From assembly GCA_030601885.1 (NCBI GenBank), contig JAUWAU010000021.1, forward strand, positions 1 to 64,000: DNA of 64,000 nt, given 5' to 3'. The translations under genes were made by a program, and so were the position numbers. Under the pieces are notes generated by a model. It saw only the letters and a list, made by a program, of their open reading frames with translations, was not told the DNA's origin and made no database searches. Each line of letters begins with the position of its first letter. The stretch's first letter is position 1. The stretch comes from Armatimonadota bacterium (GTDB taxonomy: Bacteria > Armatimonadota > Zipacnadia > JAUWAU01). Positions 44,660 to 53,472 of the stretch are shown here, one piece after another.

Positions 44660-44739
44660 AGCTCACAGCCCGGGAGCAGGCATCCGTGTAGCCTAAGCTG
44701 CCAGCCTGGGGCCTTTCTGTCGCCCGAGACCACGGCAGA

Positions 44740-47691
44740 CTAACGCCTCTGAGCTACCACGCCCGTTGACATCGGCGGAACGACGAGCACGCGTCCTTCT
44801 CCCGACAGGCGCGACAGTCTCGCATTCCTCGTGAGCGCACGTGGGCGTGCGTCCTTCGCAGTTCGCGGGAGTCGGAAGCTCTGTGCCTCGCGGCCGAAGT
44901 TCGCCGCGACGATGTAGCGGATGCCGTCTTGGCCCCGCAGCTCGACGGCGCGCAGGTCTGTGTCGGCGGGAGTGGTGAGGCGGCGCACAGCGCCTGAGGC
45001 GCCGTACTCGCGGGTGCCGCTGGCATCGAGGCCGGCGATGATGGCGACGGCGCTGTCCCACACGACCTCGCCGGCGCGGCAGGGCCGCTGAGCGGATTCC
45101 TGGGTGTCCGCATAAGGGAAGTAGATGACGTCGTGACTGAGGCCGGCGTGGCGGTCGCCGCGGTCCTCGACGTAGAGCGCGCCCCCGCTCTCTCCTTCCG
45201 CGCACATGACGGACAGCTCGCCGTCTATGCAGAGCATACCTCCGGCGACTTGGCGGCTGCCCGTGTCCGCGTCCGCGCCGCCAAGGACGAAGGAACCATC
45301 GCGAGTGTAGTAGGTGCGCTCGTTGCCGTTGAAGATGTCGTTGGCGACGCGGAGCTGCAGGCCACGGGCGTGCACAGGCACGACGCCGGCGCCGGCGGCA
45401 GTGACCAGGTCGATCCGCACCATGGTGGCGTCGTCGGGCAGCGCGACGGCGCTGCAGAAGTGGTTTAGGGCGCACTGCGGGCGGTCGCCGATGGCATCGC
45501 GGCGCCAGTACCTGTCCTGCATGCACAGCTTCAGCACCCGGCCGCCGCCCTTCGCGTATTCCAACAGCTCCGGCCAGTACGGGACCAGGCGTCGGCACGT
45601 GCGATCGGCGAACACCAATGGGTACTTCCGGAACTCGGTGGCGGTAAACGATCGAATCGGCTGATACTTCACCCCCATCGCATCAAGCGCGTCCCTGCCC
45701 CAGGTCTCCCCCTGGACGTAGCCGATGACGGCCTTCTGCCTGCGCTTGGGCCAGCCGGCGCCCATCATGTACTGGAGGACGTTCTCGAACAGCTCCCCAC
45801 CCGGCCGGCCCTCCGTGTACCGCTGCTCGATGTCGCACATGACCACCATCAGGCGGCCCTGTCCGACCTTCGCTTCCAGAATGGACGGCCCGCCCTCCTG
45901 GTTGCGCGCCAGCACCTCCCAACCATCCCCGGCGGCCGTTATCGAGTCCAGGTCGGTCAGGTCAGAGACGGATGTGATGCGGTGCGGCTGCTGGAAGATG
46001 GGGTGGTCGGGCTGCTCGATGCTGCCGAGGCGCACGTTCGTGTCGCGCACCTCGAGCCGATACGGCGACGGAGGCCCCGGTAGCTCGCCTTCGTAGATGA
46101 GGCCGGTCGTGGCAAAGCCGCCCTTGAAGGTGGCCTCGGTGTGCCGGACTACGCGCCGGCGGCTGCCGGCGCCCTTCGCGGCATAGGCGCCGCAGAGGTT
46201 CTCGTCCCATTCGAGCATGTCCTCGCCGCGTCGGCTGCAGATCAGCCCGGTTGCCGGCGCAATCCGCGGCTTCCAGCACCACGAGGCGAACCGATTCAGG
46301 CCGCGCACCATCACGAACTCCGACTCCGGGCTGTGCGTGACCCCGTTGATGCGGCGGTCGAGTTCGTCCAGTGTGGCGGCGCGGATGGGCCCGCCTTCGC
46401 CCGGGTGGGCTTCGGCGGGCGCAGCTGCGCTGCGCATCTTGTGCAGCATGTAGCAGGCGGCGAGGTTGCACGCCGCATCGGTCTCCCACTCGGCCGGCCA
46501 GCGGTCCATCTGCAGCTTCGTAAAGCGAGTGGAGAAGAAGGAGCCGTTGTTGTTGTAGCGCTGCTCTCGCTCGAAGGCGGCGAAGCGCAGCCGCTCCAGC
46601 AGCCGAGCGTCGGCGTCGGCGTACTTGGTCTGGTACACCACGAGCGCCGGCATCATGAAGTACAGCCCGTAGGCGTATCGCGGCCAGTCCTTCCCGCCGA
46701 CATAGGCGAAGCGGCCGTTCCACAGGGCGCAGCGCTTCAGCTTCGCCCACACGTCACGCACGTGAAAGAAGGTCGTCTCCGGGGGCGGCTGGGCGCTGCA
46801 GCGCTGCGAGGCGTAGTAGTTCCAGGCGAACGAGTGCAGCGGACAGGCCATGTAGCAGATGTGGAAGAAGCGGTGGTTCTCGATGGTGAAGTCGGAGTGG
46901 ATGTTGGCGCCGACGACCCACTGCTTGACCGGTCGTCCGGCGAAGCGCCGTCGGCTGCGGAGGTCGCGCGGCGTTGAGAGGGTATTCATCGCCAGCATAT
47001 CGCGCAGCGCGCGCCAGTCCTCGCGGTGGGGATCATCCGGGCACAGCTCGATGGCCCAGGCGAGCACCTCCGTGTCCCAGGCGTTCTCCTCGGACTTGGT
47101 GTCCGCATACTCTCCAATGGGGATCCTGCCGCGCTCCACGAGCCGCGTGGCCTCGTGCGAGAGCAGACGGCGCAGGCGGCTGCGCTCTTCCTCCGTCAGG
47201 TAGCTCCGGACGAGCTGCGCGCCGGCCGCCAGCTTGCCCGACCACCAGGGCGATTGCCAGTGGTTGCCCCAGGGGCTGTCATCGGTGCATGGGAGGTCGC
47301 CGGTGACGTGGGTGCGGAGGGCATAGCGAATGGCGGCCAGGCAGTGGGCACGTATCATCTCGCGCGAAACGCCGGATACGGCCGGATCGTAGCCCTCTTG
47401 CGTTGCCAGCACGGCGTACACGAAGATGAAGTTGCTCAGTGTCCGCTGGCCGTTCTCATCGTGCCGGGCGTCGCCGAAGTAACCCAGGCTCTCGTCGCCG
47501 CGGTAGGGGCTGTGCCAGCCGCGCTCGGCATAGAGAGGGAAGCGCTCCAGCACGATCATGTAGTCTTCCAGCCAGGGGTAGGTCTCGCGCGTCGCGTCCG
47601 GGACCTTCACGACGCCCAGCTCCTGCGCGGCGCAGGCGTGGGTGGTGAGTAGAGCAACAGACACGGCGATGGCGACTCTGAGCATGCGCAT
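44740..47691 (-). CDS. Large secreted protein of unknown function
   Basis: 983-aa exported protein that I do not recognise. Start at 47691: MRMLRVAIAVSVALLTTHA is a clear signal peptide with AAAAGGA upstream. The reading frame stays open far upstream but there it is antisense to the acetyltransferase gene. About 30-500 is helical with features of an alpha/alpha-toroid: NFIFVYAVLATQEGYD, YLTEEERSRLRRLL, NAWDTEVLAWAIEL, IENHRFFHICYM, QRYNNNGSFFSTRFTK. About 510-720 resembles a GATase-like domain (LVVMCDIEQRY-type stretch, VLQYMMGAGWP). The C-terminus is beta-rich. The toroid suggests a lyase or glycosidase relative, but I cannot name active-site residues. Confidence 0.7.
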   Translation of the reverse strand: MRMLRVAIAVSVALLTTHACAAQELGVVKVPDATRETYPWLEDYMIVLERFPLYAERGWHSPYRGDESLGYFGDARHDENGQRTLSNFIFVYAVLATQEGYDPAVSGVSREMIRAHCLAAIRYALRTHVTGDLPCTDDSPWGNHWQSPWWSGKLAAGAQLVRSYLTEEERSRLRRLLSHEATRLVERGRIPIGEYADTKSEENAWDTEVLAWAIELCPDDPHREDWRALRDMLAMNTLSTPRDLRSRRRFAGRPVKQWVVGANIHSDFTIENHRFFHICYMACPLHSFAWNYYASQRCSAQPPPETTFFHVRDVWAKLKRCALWNGRFAYVGGKDWPRYAYGLYFMMPALVVYQTKYADADARLLERLRFAAFEREQRYNNNGSFFSTRFTKLQMDRWPAEWETDAACNLAACYMLHKMRSAAAPAEAHPGEGGPIRAATLDELDRRINGVTHSPESEFVMVRGLNRFASWCWKPRIAPATGLICSRRGEDMLEWDENLCGAYAAKGAGSRRRVVRHTEATFKGGFATTGLIYEGELPGPPSPYRLEVRDTNVRLGSIEQPDHPIFQQPHRITSVSDLTDLDSITAAGDGWEVLARNQEGGPSILEAKVGQGRLMVVMCDIEQRYTEGRPGGELFENVLQYMMGAGWPKRRQKAVIGYVQGETWGRDALDAMGVKYQPIRSFTATEFRKYPLVFADRTCRRLVPYWPELLEYAKGGGRVLKLCMQDRYWRRDAIGDRPQCALNHFCSAVALPDDATMVRIDLVTAAGAGVVPVHARGLQLRVANDIFNGNERTYYTRDGSFVLGGADADTGSRQVAGGMLCIDGELSVMCAEGESGGALYVEDRGDRHAGLSHDVIYFPYADTQESAQRPCRAGEVVWDSAVAIIAGLDASGTREYGASGAVRRLTTPADTDLRAVELRGQDGIRYIVAANFGREAQSFRLPRTAKDARPRALTRNARLSRLSGEGRVLVVPPMSTGVVAQRR

Positions 47692-47870
47692 GATGCGGTC
47701 CTTTTCGGCGCGCCGGGGGGGACGCCCTCCAACCGTGAGCAGCGAAGAGGGACAAGCGTGTTTGGGGTGAAGTATGGGCCCGGGGTGAGGCAAGGAGAAG
47801 GGAGAAAGGAAAAAGGAGAAGACGGAAACGGCAGAGGCGCTAAAAGAGCGCACGGCTTGACCCCTGACTC

Positions 47871-47925
47871 TTCGACCCCGTGCGGGGTCCCGCTTCAGAC
47901 AGGGACGAGCAAGCCGTGGCACCCG
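47871..47925 (+). repeat. CTTCAGACAGG interspersed repeat, copy 2
   Basis: GACCCCGTGCGGGGTCCCGC, then TTCAGACAGGGACGAGCAAG and CCGTGGCACCCGG. It matches the end of the copy at 26,726-26,804 and sits just upstream of the acetyltransferase gene. The first half is a GACCCCG/CGGGGTC stem. Confidence 0.6.
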
Positions 47926-47943
47926 GCCTGAGGGATGGGCATC

Positions 47944-48759
47944 ATGGCCGTCACGAAAGAGAAGCTGGTTGAGGATTTCCGCGGCATTGGGCTCAAGGCG
48001 GACGACGCCGTGGGCCTGCATAGCTCGCTGAAGTCCATCGGCTGGGTGGAGGGCGGGCCGGAGGCGGTCATCGAGGCGCTGATGGAAGTGGTGGGCTCGG
48101 AGGGCACTATCTTGATGCCGACCATGAATGCCCCGGCGCCGGAGTTCTTCGTCGCCGACACGCCGTCGCGCACCGGCATCATCACCGAGCGGCTGCGCCA
48201 GCGGCCTGACGTGATCCGCAGTGCGCATCCGACGCACTCGGTGGCGGTCTGGGGGAAGCACGCCCGCCACATCGCCGACGGCCACGCGGCCGCGTCGGCT
48301 CTGGGCGTGGATAGCCCGTTCCATCGACTGGTGAAGCGCGGTGGCTACATACTGTTGCTCGGCGTGGACAGCCGGAGGAGCTCGCTCATTCACGTGGCGG
48401 AAGCTATCGCCGAAGTGCCTTACCTGGCGGTGGCCTATCCTGGCTACGACGTGCCGACGACGCTCCTGCACCCGGACGGCCGTCGGGTGATCGTGGAGCC
48501 GCGGGAGAACCCGGGTGACAGCTCCGGATTCCTCGTCGTGGAGGATGAGCTCAGGCGGCGTGGTCAGATCAAGGAGGGCACGATCGGCCGCGCGCGAAGT
48601 ATGCTGATGAAAGGTGAAGATGTGCTGCGGGCAGCGCTCGACCTGCTGCATCAGGACGCCGGGGCGCTGCTGTGCGATTCTCCGACGTGCCGCGTCTGCC
48701 CACAAGCACGAGAACTTGTGGAAGCTGAGAGGGCACGCGTCGGCGGAACATCGCAATAG
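47944..48759 (+). CDS. AAC(3)-like N-acetyltransferase
   Basis: 271-aa protein of the aminoglycoside 3-N-acetyltransferase family (antibiotic_NAT fold, YokD-like), which uses acetyl-CoA. Motifs are VGLHSSLKSIGWVEGGPEAV, EGTILMPTMNAPAPE, RSAHPTHSVAVWGKHA and YILLLGVDSRRSSLIHVAE; the first and third match CoA-binding and active-site regions of the family. The C-terminus has CDSPTCRVCPQA, a Cys cluster I do not associate with clinical AAC(3) enzymes. ATG at 47944 was preferred to one nine bases earlier because GAGGG is then ten bases upstream. Most environmental members do not confer resistance, so the native substrate may be an amino sugar. Confidence 0.82.
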   Translation: MAVTKEKLVEDFRGIGLKADDAVGLHSSLKSIGWVEGGPEAVIEALMEVVGSEGTILMPTMNAPAPEFFVADTPSRTGIITERLRQRPDVIRSAHPTHSVAVWGKHARHIADGHAAASALGVDSPFHRLVKRGGYILLLGVDSRRSSLIHVAEAIAEVPYLAVAYPGYDVPTTLLHPDGRRVIVEPRENPGDSSGFLVVEDELRRRGQIKEGTIGRARSMLMKGEDVLRAALDLLHQDAGALLCDSPTCRVCPQARELVEAERARVGGTSQ

Positions 48760-48827
48760 CGGCGCGGTTTGTAAGAGAAGGCAAACGTACTCGGACAGCG
48801 CGTGACCATGGAAGGGAGGTCGGCAAC

Positions 48828-49964
48828 GTGCGGCTGCCTGCCCGCGTCAGGCTTGTATCTGTATTGACCGTGTTGATGTGCGGGAGCAACGTGGATGCCG
48901 GGGCTCAGGTGCTGGCGCAGTTTAGCTTCGAGGAGGATGCCGATGTGGATGCGTGGCGATCGCACGCGGCCGACGCGAAGCTGACCATCACGCGCGATCC
49001 GGCGAACGTGCGCGTCGGCACGGGTGCGCTGCAGCTCTCCTACGAGCCTGCGCAAGAGGCGTACTTCATCATCGAGACCGGCGTGCTCGATGTCGCCGGG
49101 GCGCAATCCCTGTGCTTCTGCGTGAAATGCTCCGAGACGACACCTTTGCTCTACGGCGTCGCCGAGGAGGATGGCTCCTCGTACGACGGCTTCCTTCAGT
49201 GCTCGCCCAACGAGTGGGTGGACGTACGGGTAAACCTGGCGGACCTGCAATTGCGCGAGGATTCCGACGATGAGAACGAAGCGCTCGACGCGGATCAGAT
49301 CCGGTCACTGCTCTTCTTCGATCTGTCCAATCTTCCGGGGGACGTGGGGAGGGCTCTGGGGTGGAAGCAGGGCCCACAAGCCATGTGGCTGGACAACGTG
49401 GTCATCAGTGCCGATGCGGCCCCATCGCGCAGCAGGATCAGGGATGTGGGCGGCGGGCAGAGGCAGGTGGTGCTGGACGATTTCGAATCCGGGTTGGCCT
49501 TTGGGCTTGCCATCGGCGGTGCCCACCTGGCCATCATGCGCGAAGCCGGGGGGCATTTCCTGCGGATCCGGTACGGCGCCGTGGCGGAGCAATGGCAAGG
49601 ATTCGTCTTCGGCGTCGGCCACGTGGGCCTGACCGGTCTGCAGCGCGTCAGCCTGCGTGCCAAGGCGACCCAAACCGCGCGATTGGGCGTGGTCCTGGAG
49701 GAGCGTGACGGGAGCAAGTATGAGTCCATGCTGGACCTGCAAGCCGGGGATTGGCAGGAGTACGCCTTGCCGGTGACGGGCTTTGCGCCCGACCCGGGGA
49801 CTATCGATGAGAACGAAGCGCTCGACCCCGATCAACTCCGGGTGATGATACTTCTTGTTGACACGTTCGACTCTGACGTGGGTGCCGATGGTACCGCCGA
49901 GGTGTCCGTGGATGATCTCACCGCCGTGTGCGGCAGCGCCACCAGGATGCTCGGGGCTCCATGA
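48828..49964 (+). CDS. Secreted protein with two duplicated CBM-like domains
   Basis: 378-aa exported protein. Signal peptide about 1-25. Two related domains follow (about 28-195 and 215-370). Each holds a beta-jelly-roll-like pattern and the near-identical segment DENEALDADQIRSLLFF or DENEALDPDQLRVMILL. Both also share a DFESGLAF or FSFEEDADVDAW opening, as in carbohydrate-binding modules of the CIA30 or CBM11-like type. No catalytic motif is seen. GTG at 48828 is preceded by GGGAGGT eight bases upstream. It probably binds glycan or the cell surface. The next gene encodes another multi-module binding protein. Confidence 0.65.
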   Translation: MRLPARVRLVSVLTVLMCGSNVDAGAQVLAQFSFEEDADVDAWRSHAADAKLTITRDPANVRVGTGALQLSYEPAQEAYFIIETGVLDVAGAQSLCFCVKCSETTPLLYGVAEEDGSSYDGFLQCSPNEWVDVRVNLADLQLREDSDDENEALDADQIRSLLFFDLSNLPGDVGRALGWKQGPQAMWLDNVVISADAAPSRSRIRDVGGGQRQVVLDDFESGLAFGLAIGGAHLAIMREAGGHFLRIRYGAVAEQWQGFVFGVGHVGLTGLQRVSLRAKATQTARLGVVLEERDGSKYESMLDLQAGDWQEYALPVTGFAPDPGTIDENEALDPDQLRVMILLVDTFDSDVGADGTAEVSVDDLTAVCGSATRMLGAP

Positions 49965-50011
49965 GCGACGCAAGGGGCACTGGTCGGACGCCGCCCCGTG
50001 GGCGTGCGCTG

Positions 50012-50040
50012 GCAACTGATAACTGACAACTGTTCACTGA
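50012..50040 (-). repeat. GTCAGT-type interspersed repeat, copy 4 (inverted)
   Basis: Read on the minus strand: TCAGTGAACAGTTGTCAGTT followed by ATCAGTTGCC. It shares CAGTTGTCAG with the copy at 8,524 but is in the opposite orientation. It lies just before the 911-aa gene. Confidence 0.5.
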
Positions 50041-50056
50041 TGCGGAGAGTAGCCGA

Positions 50057-52792
50057 ATGGTGCGGCCCATGCGATGTGCACATGTCGTCGCGGGATTGTG
50101 TCTGTTGGCAGGCATATGTGCGGAGGCGCAACCTCAGATCAAGTACCGTTTCCTGGACGAGGAGGCCAAGGGATCGTTCGACGTTCCTCTGGTGCTGACG
50201 ATCGAGCGCGGGTGGCCGCGAGATGGCCTTCTCACGCTGGCCTTCAACTACCAGGATGAGAAGAACCACTACTGCGCGCGGATCAAGGGAGGGCGCACGG
50301 AGCTGATCAAAGTAGGGGGCGGGGTGGAGCGGACCATTGGCGGCCCGGGAAATGCGCTGGCCCAGTCGAGGCCCGAAACGACGATAACGCTGAAGCGGCG
50401 ACCGTGGCGCATCGCGCTCCTGCAGGACGGGCGACTGCTCTGCAGAGCATTCGACAGTGAATACGTGGACGGCAAGGTGGGCTATGCGCTGCAGGCAAGC
50501 GGAGTGAAGCTTGAGGAGCCCTTCATTCAGCCGGTGGCGCCGGTGTACATGACGGACGACTTCACCCGCGAGCCGGACGAACCCGGTGATTGGGAGAGCA
50601 TTCGCGGCGAGTGGCGCACCGGCGGCGTGGGAGACGAGCAGATCGAGAAGGCGGAACTCAGCGCAAACCCGTTCGCCTACCAGATCAGCGCGCCTCAGAA
50701 TGCGTTGACTACTATCGGGCATCATTTCTGGGACGACTACGCGATAGAGGCAGCGGCTAACGGGGCGCCGGGGTCGGCCGTCGGGCTGTGTGCGCGTCTT
50801 CAGGACGAGAACAGCTTCATTCTCTTTCGTTGGGCGGCTGCCGTGCCGGGCGTAAAGCCGGCAGCGAACGCCAAGCAGCTCGTCGAGGTGGTGGACGGCA
50901 AGTGGCGACTGCTGGCATCGGCTCCGGGTGGCTACGCGCCGGGGCGATGGTACAGGCTGAAGCTCCGCGTGCAGGGCGAGGCGGCCAGCGCCCTGGTGGA
51001 CGGCGTGCCCGCGCTCGCGCATGAGGCGGTTAGCCTTCTGGCCGGCAAGGCAGGCCTCTACGCCACAGGTGGCAAACGGGCGCTGTTTGACGACCTGCGG
51101 ATCGAGGGAGCCGACGGCTTCCGCGACCAATTCTCCGAGCGCCAGCTCCGGGCGTGGCAGGCCACGAGCGGGCGGTGGAGCGTTACCGATGGTCGGCTCA
51201 AGGGCGTCGCGCCGCAGGGAGCGGCCATAGCGGTCGGCGGTCCACCGGAGTACGGTGACATCAGCTTCTCCTGCCGGGCGCGGCTCGGGTCGGGTGGAGG
51301 ACTGGGCGTGCTGTTCCGCTACCGCGACGACGGCAACTACTACCTCTTCCGCTGGGGCGGCAAGGGGCCGCAGACGGCATACCGGGGAAAAAAGCAACTC
51401 GTGAGGGTGGTCGGTGGGAAGAAAGAGATACTCGCCCAAAGCCCCGGCGCCTGCCCCGGAGAGCGCTGGCACCGCCTTCACGTGCTCCTGCGCGGGGGGC
51501 ACATTCGGGTGTTCATTGACGGAGCGCTCGCGGTCGAGGGTGCGGATGCTGCCTTGGGGTCGGGCAGGATCGGCTTCTATGGCGAGGCGACGAAAGGCGT
51601 GGCCTTTGACGATGCGGCTATCACCGTGCTCAAAGCGCGAACACGCCGGCCGCGCGTAGCGCAGCACTTCACCAAGGAAACCACCATGGCCGGCTGGGCC
51701 AGCCCCGCGGGCGCATGGGTGAAGGACGGCGACGTCGCCTGGAACCGGGCGGCGCTGTACGGGCCATCGTCGGTGGCTTTCCGACTGCGGCGCGAAGCCA
51801 AGGAGACGGGGACCGTAACGGCGCTCCTGCGCGCCGACGGCAAGGACCGAGAAAGCGGCTACCAACTGAGTGTGGCGACGAAGCGGGGGGCCTCCGAGGT
51901 TACGGTGACTCTGAAGCGCAAGCGGGAAACGCTTGCGACACACAAGATGGACCTCGGCAGCGGGCGCGGGACGGTGCAAGTAGCCCTAAGCCAGCGGGGC
52001 AGGCAGGTGCTGGCGGATGTGGACGGCGCCTGTGTCGCGCATTTCAATGACGCGTACCCACTGTCGGGCCGGCGGGGCGGCATTGCGGCAGAGGGTGTCC
52101 GGATCGATCTCGACGACGCCCGAGTTCACTCGGAGCACCTACTGGACTACACTTTCTCCGATGCGCCGACAGATTGGGCGGCCCAGAATGGCATGTGGCA
52201 GACTACCGACCGGTGGCCCTGCTACCGGGGCTGGGCGTGGTTCGGCGGCGTTGGCCACAAGGTGCCGCTGATCTGGAGTAAACGGGTATTCGAGGGCGAC
52301 ATGACGCTGGAGTTCTACGCCGCCATTCAGATGGATCTGCCCGAGGAGCCCGGCTACAGCCATGCCAGCGATATCAACTGCAGTATCTGCGGCGACGGGC
52401 GGCGCACCGGCAGCGGCTACAGTTTCATCTTTGCAGGCTTCGGCAACAAGGCCAGCGCCATCGTCCGCAAGGAGAAGGTCGTCGCGAAGACGGACAAGTT
52501 CAAGTTCGACAACCCGGTGAGCATGAACCTCAAGTTCCAACGCCACTGGTTCTACATCCGCGTGGAGAAGCGTGGCAACCGGCTGCGATACTACATCGAT
52601 GACAAGCTTGCGCTGGAGTACGAGGACCCCGAGCCCATTCCCGCTGGCCGCGTGGCCTTCTGGACGTACGACAACGGCCTGGTGATCGCCCGGGCGCGCA
52701 TCTCATACGAAAACGGCGGCCAGGTAGTCCCGCTGCCAATCCTCCCTGAATCCCCTCGGGACGACGTGCCGTACTCACTGTACAAAGACTAG
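50057..52792 (+). CDS. Secreted protein of five concanavalin/LamG-like modules
   Basis: 911-aa exported protein with a signal peptide (RCAHVVAGLCLLAGICAEA) and about five repeated jelly-roll-like modules: about 25-165, 170-355, 355-535, 535-695 and 695-890. They share an opening (DDFTREPDEPGDWESIRGEW; QFSERQLRAWQATSGRW; FTKETTMAGWASPAGAW; TFSDAPTDWAAQNGMW) and a mid-motif of FRW with G-lined strands (ENSFILFRW, NYYLFRWGG). Each closes FDDLRIEG, FDDAAITVL, LDDARVHS or ARISYENGG. This fits LamG/DUF1080-like binding domains. No glutamate pair typical of hydrolases is obvious. It probably attaches the cell or an enzyme complex to polysaccharide. The ATG has only a weak GGAGAG upstream. Confidence 0.65.
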   Translation: MVRPMRCAHVVAGLCLLAGICAEAQPQIKYRFLDEEAKGSFDVPLVLTIERGWPRDGLLTLAFNYQDEKNHYCARIKGGRTELIKVGGGVERTIGGPGNALAQSRPETTITLKRRPWRIALLQDGRLLCRAFDSEYVDGKVGYALQASGVKLEEPFIQPVAPVYMTDDFTREPDEPGDWESIRGEWRTGGVGDEQIEKAELSANPFAYQISAPQNALTTIGHHFWDDYAIEAAANGAPGSAVGLCARLQDENSFILFRWAAAVPGVKPAANAKQLVEVVDGKWRLLASAPGGYAPGRWYRLKLRVQGEAASALVDGVPALAHEAVSLLAGKAGLYATGGKRALFDDLRIEGADGFRDQFSERQLRAWQATSGRWSVTDGRLKGVAPQGAAIAVGGPPEYGDISFSCRARLGSGGGLGVLFRYRDDGNYYLFRWGGKGPQTAYRGKKQLVRVVGGKKEILAQSPGACPGERWHRLHVLLRGGHIRVFIDGALAVEGADAALGSGRIGFYGEATKGVAFDDAAITVLKARTRRPRVAQHFTKETTMAGWASPAGAWVKDGDVAWNRAALYGPSSVAFRLRREAKETGTVTALLRADGKDRESGYQLSVATKRGASEVTVTLKRKRETLATHKMDLGSGRGTVQVALSQRGRQVLADVDGACVAHFNDAYPLSGRRGGIAAEGVRIDLDDARVHSEHLLDYTFSDAPTDWAAQNGMWQTTDRWPCYRGWAWFGGVGHKVPLIWSKRVFEGDMTLEFYAAIQMDLPEEPGYSHASDINCSICGDGRRTGSGYSFIFAGFGNKASAIVRKEKVVAKTDKFKFDNPVSMNLKFQRHWFYIRVEKRGNRLRYYIDDKLALEYEDPEPIPAGRVAFWTYDNGLVIARARISYENGGQVVPLPILPESPRDDVPYSLYKD

Positions 52793-52989
52793 CTCGTCAC
52801 GCTCGCCCGTCTCCGACGCGCTGCCGGGAGCCGGGCCACCTTCCCGTGCCCTCGATGTGCCGGCCGCTTCCCCGTCACCCGTGCCTCAAAACGGCAAGCG
52901 TAAGGGCTGCGGCGCATGGGTAGCCGGGCAAGGGAACGGCACGCAGTGGGAGCTGACCGTTTCCCGGGGTGGCAGCAAGAACACACGAA

Positions 52990-53015
52990 GGGCGCACACA
53001 GCACTTGGTGCGCCC
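52990..53015 (-). terminator. Hairpin downstream of the histone H1-like gene
   Basis: Eight-base stem GGGCGCAC/GTGCGCCC with a 10-nt loop, about 40 bases past the stop of the minus-strand histone-like gene. On that strand it is followed by a T-rich but interrupted stretch (TTCGTGTGTTCTT), so it is a moderate terminator candidate. Confidence 0.4.
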
Positions 53016-53055
53016 CTCGAGTCTGCGCTACGATGAGAAGTGATTCCGGCGGAGG

Positions 53056-53241
53056 CTAACGGCGTCGTGCTTTCTTGGCCGGCTTCCTCTTTGCCGCCTT
53101 TTTCTTCTTTGCTACTTTCTTCTTCGCGACCTTCTTCTTAGCGACTTTCTTCTTGGCGACCCTCTTCTTTGCAACTCTCTTCTTTGCTACCTTCTTCTTG
53201 GCCGGCTTCTTCCTTGCGGCCTTCTTCTTGGCTTTCGCCAC
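53056..53241 (-). CDS. Histone H1-like lysine-rich DNA-binding protein
   Basis: 61-aa very basic protein made almost wholly of Lys, Ala, Arg and Val, with the pentad VAKK(K/R) repeated six times in a row between residues about 18 and 47. It resembles eukaryotic histone H1 tails and bacterial H1-like proteins (AlgP, Hc1-type tails) that bind and compact DNA without a folded core. The start is GTG at 53241 with an ideal AGGAGGTGA about six bases upstream, so translation should be strong. It has no close neighbours and its own promoter is proposed upstream. Repeat number is likely variable between strains. I see no N-terminal globular domain, so it is a tail-only form. Confidence 0.85.
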   Translation of the reverse strand: MAKAKKKAARKKPAKKKVAKKRVAKKRVAKKKVAKKKVAKKKVAKKKKAAKRKPAKKARRR

Positions 53242-53442
53242 GAAGGCTCACCTCCTGGATCCGGAGGATGCACTACATATTGCTCCGCCGATGCCCGGCT
53301 GCAGCTCGAGGGGCAACGACGAGGAGCCCGCTATATTGTGCGCACGTCGCCGATGCGGCTCGTCGGCTCACGGTGCCAAGAAGCTCCCTGGAAGCCTCGT
53401 TATGACGTCCTCTCCATATGCTCATGGTGATCTATGACGGCA

Positions 53443-53472
53443 AGTATACCAGATTTGTCTAGGATGTTGCAA
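53443..53472 (-). promoter_or_regulatory. Sigma-70-like extended -10 promoter for the H1-like gene
   Basis: On the minus strand, TTGCAA (-35, 53,467-53,472), 18-base spacer, then TGG followed by TATACT (-10, 53,443-53,448). The TGN immediately before the -10 box makes it an extended -10 promoter. It would give a leader of about 190 bases before the GTG. Confidence 0.45.

Noticed and set aside
47692..48756. Upstream extension of the 983-aa protein
   Set aside because: Antisense to the AAC(3)-like gene; the signal peptide at 47,691 with its ribosome binding site fixes the start.
47944..48759. Calling the AAC(3)-like protein a resistance gene
   Set aside because: Only family-level similarity; most environmental members have other substrates, and there is no resistance-gene context.
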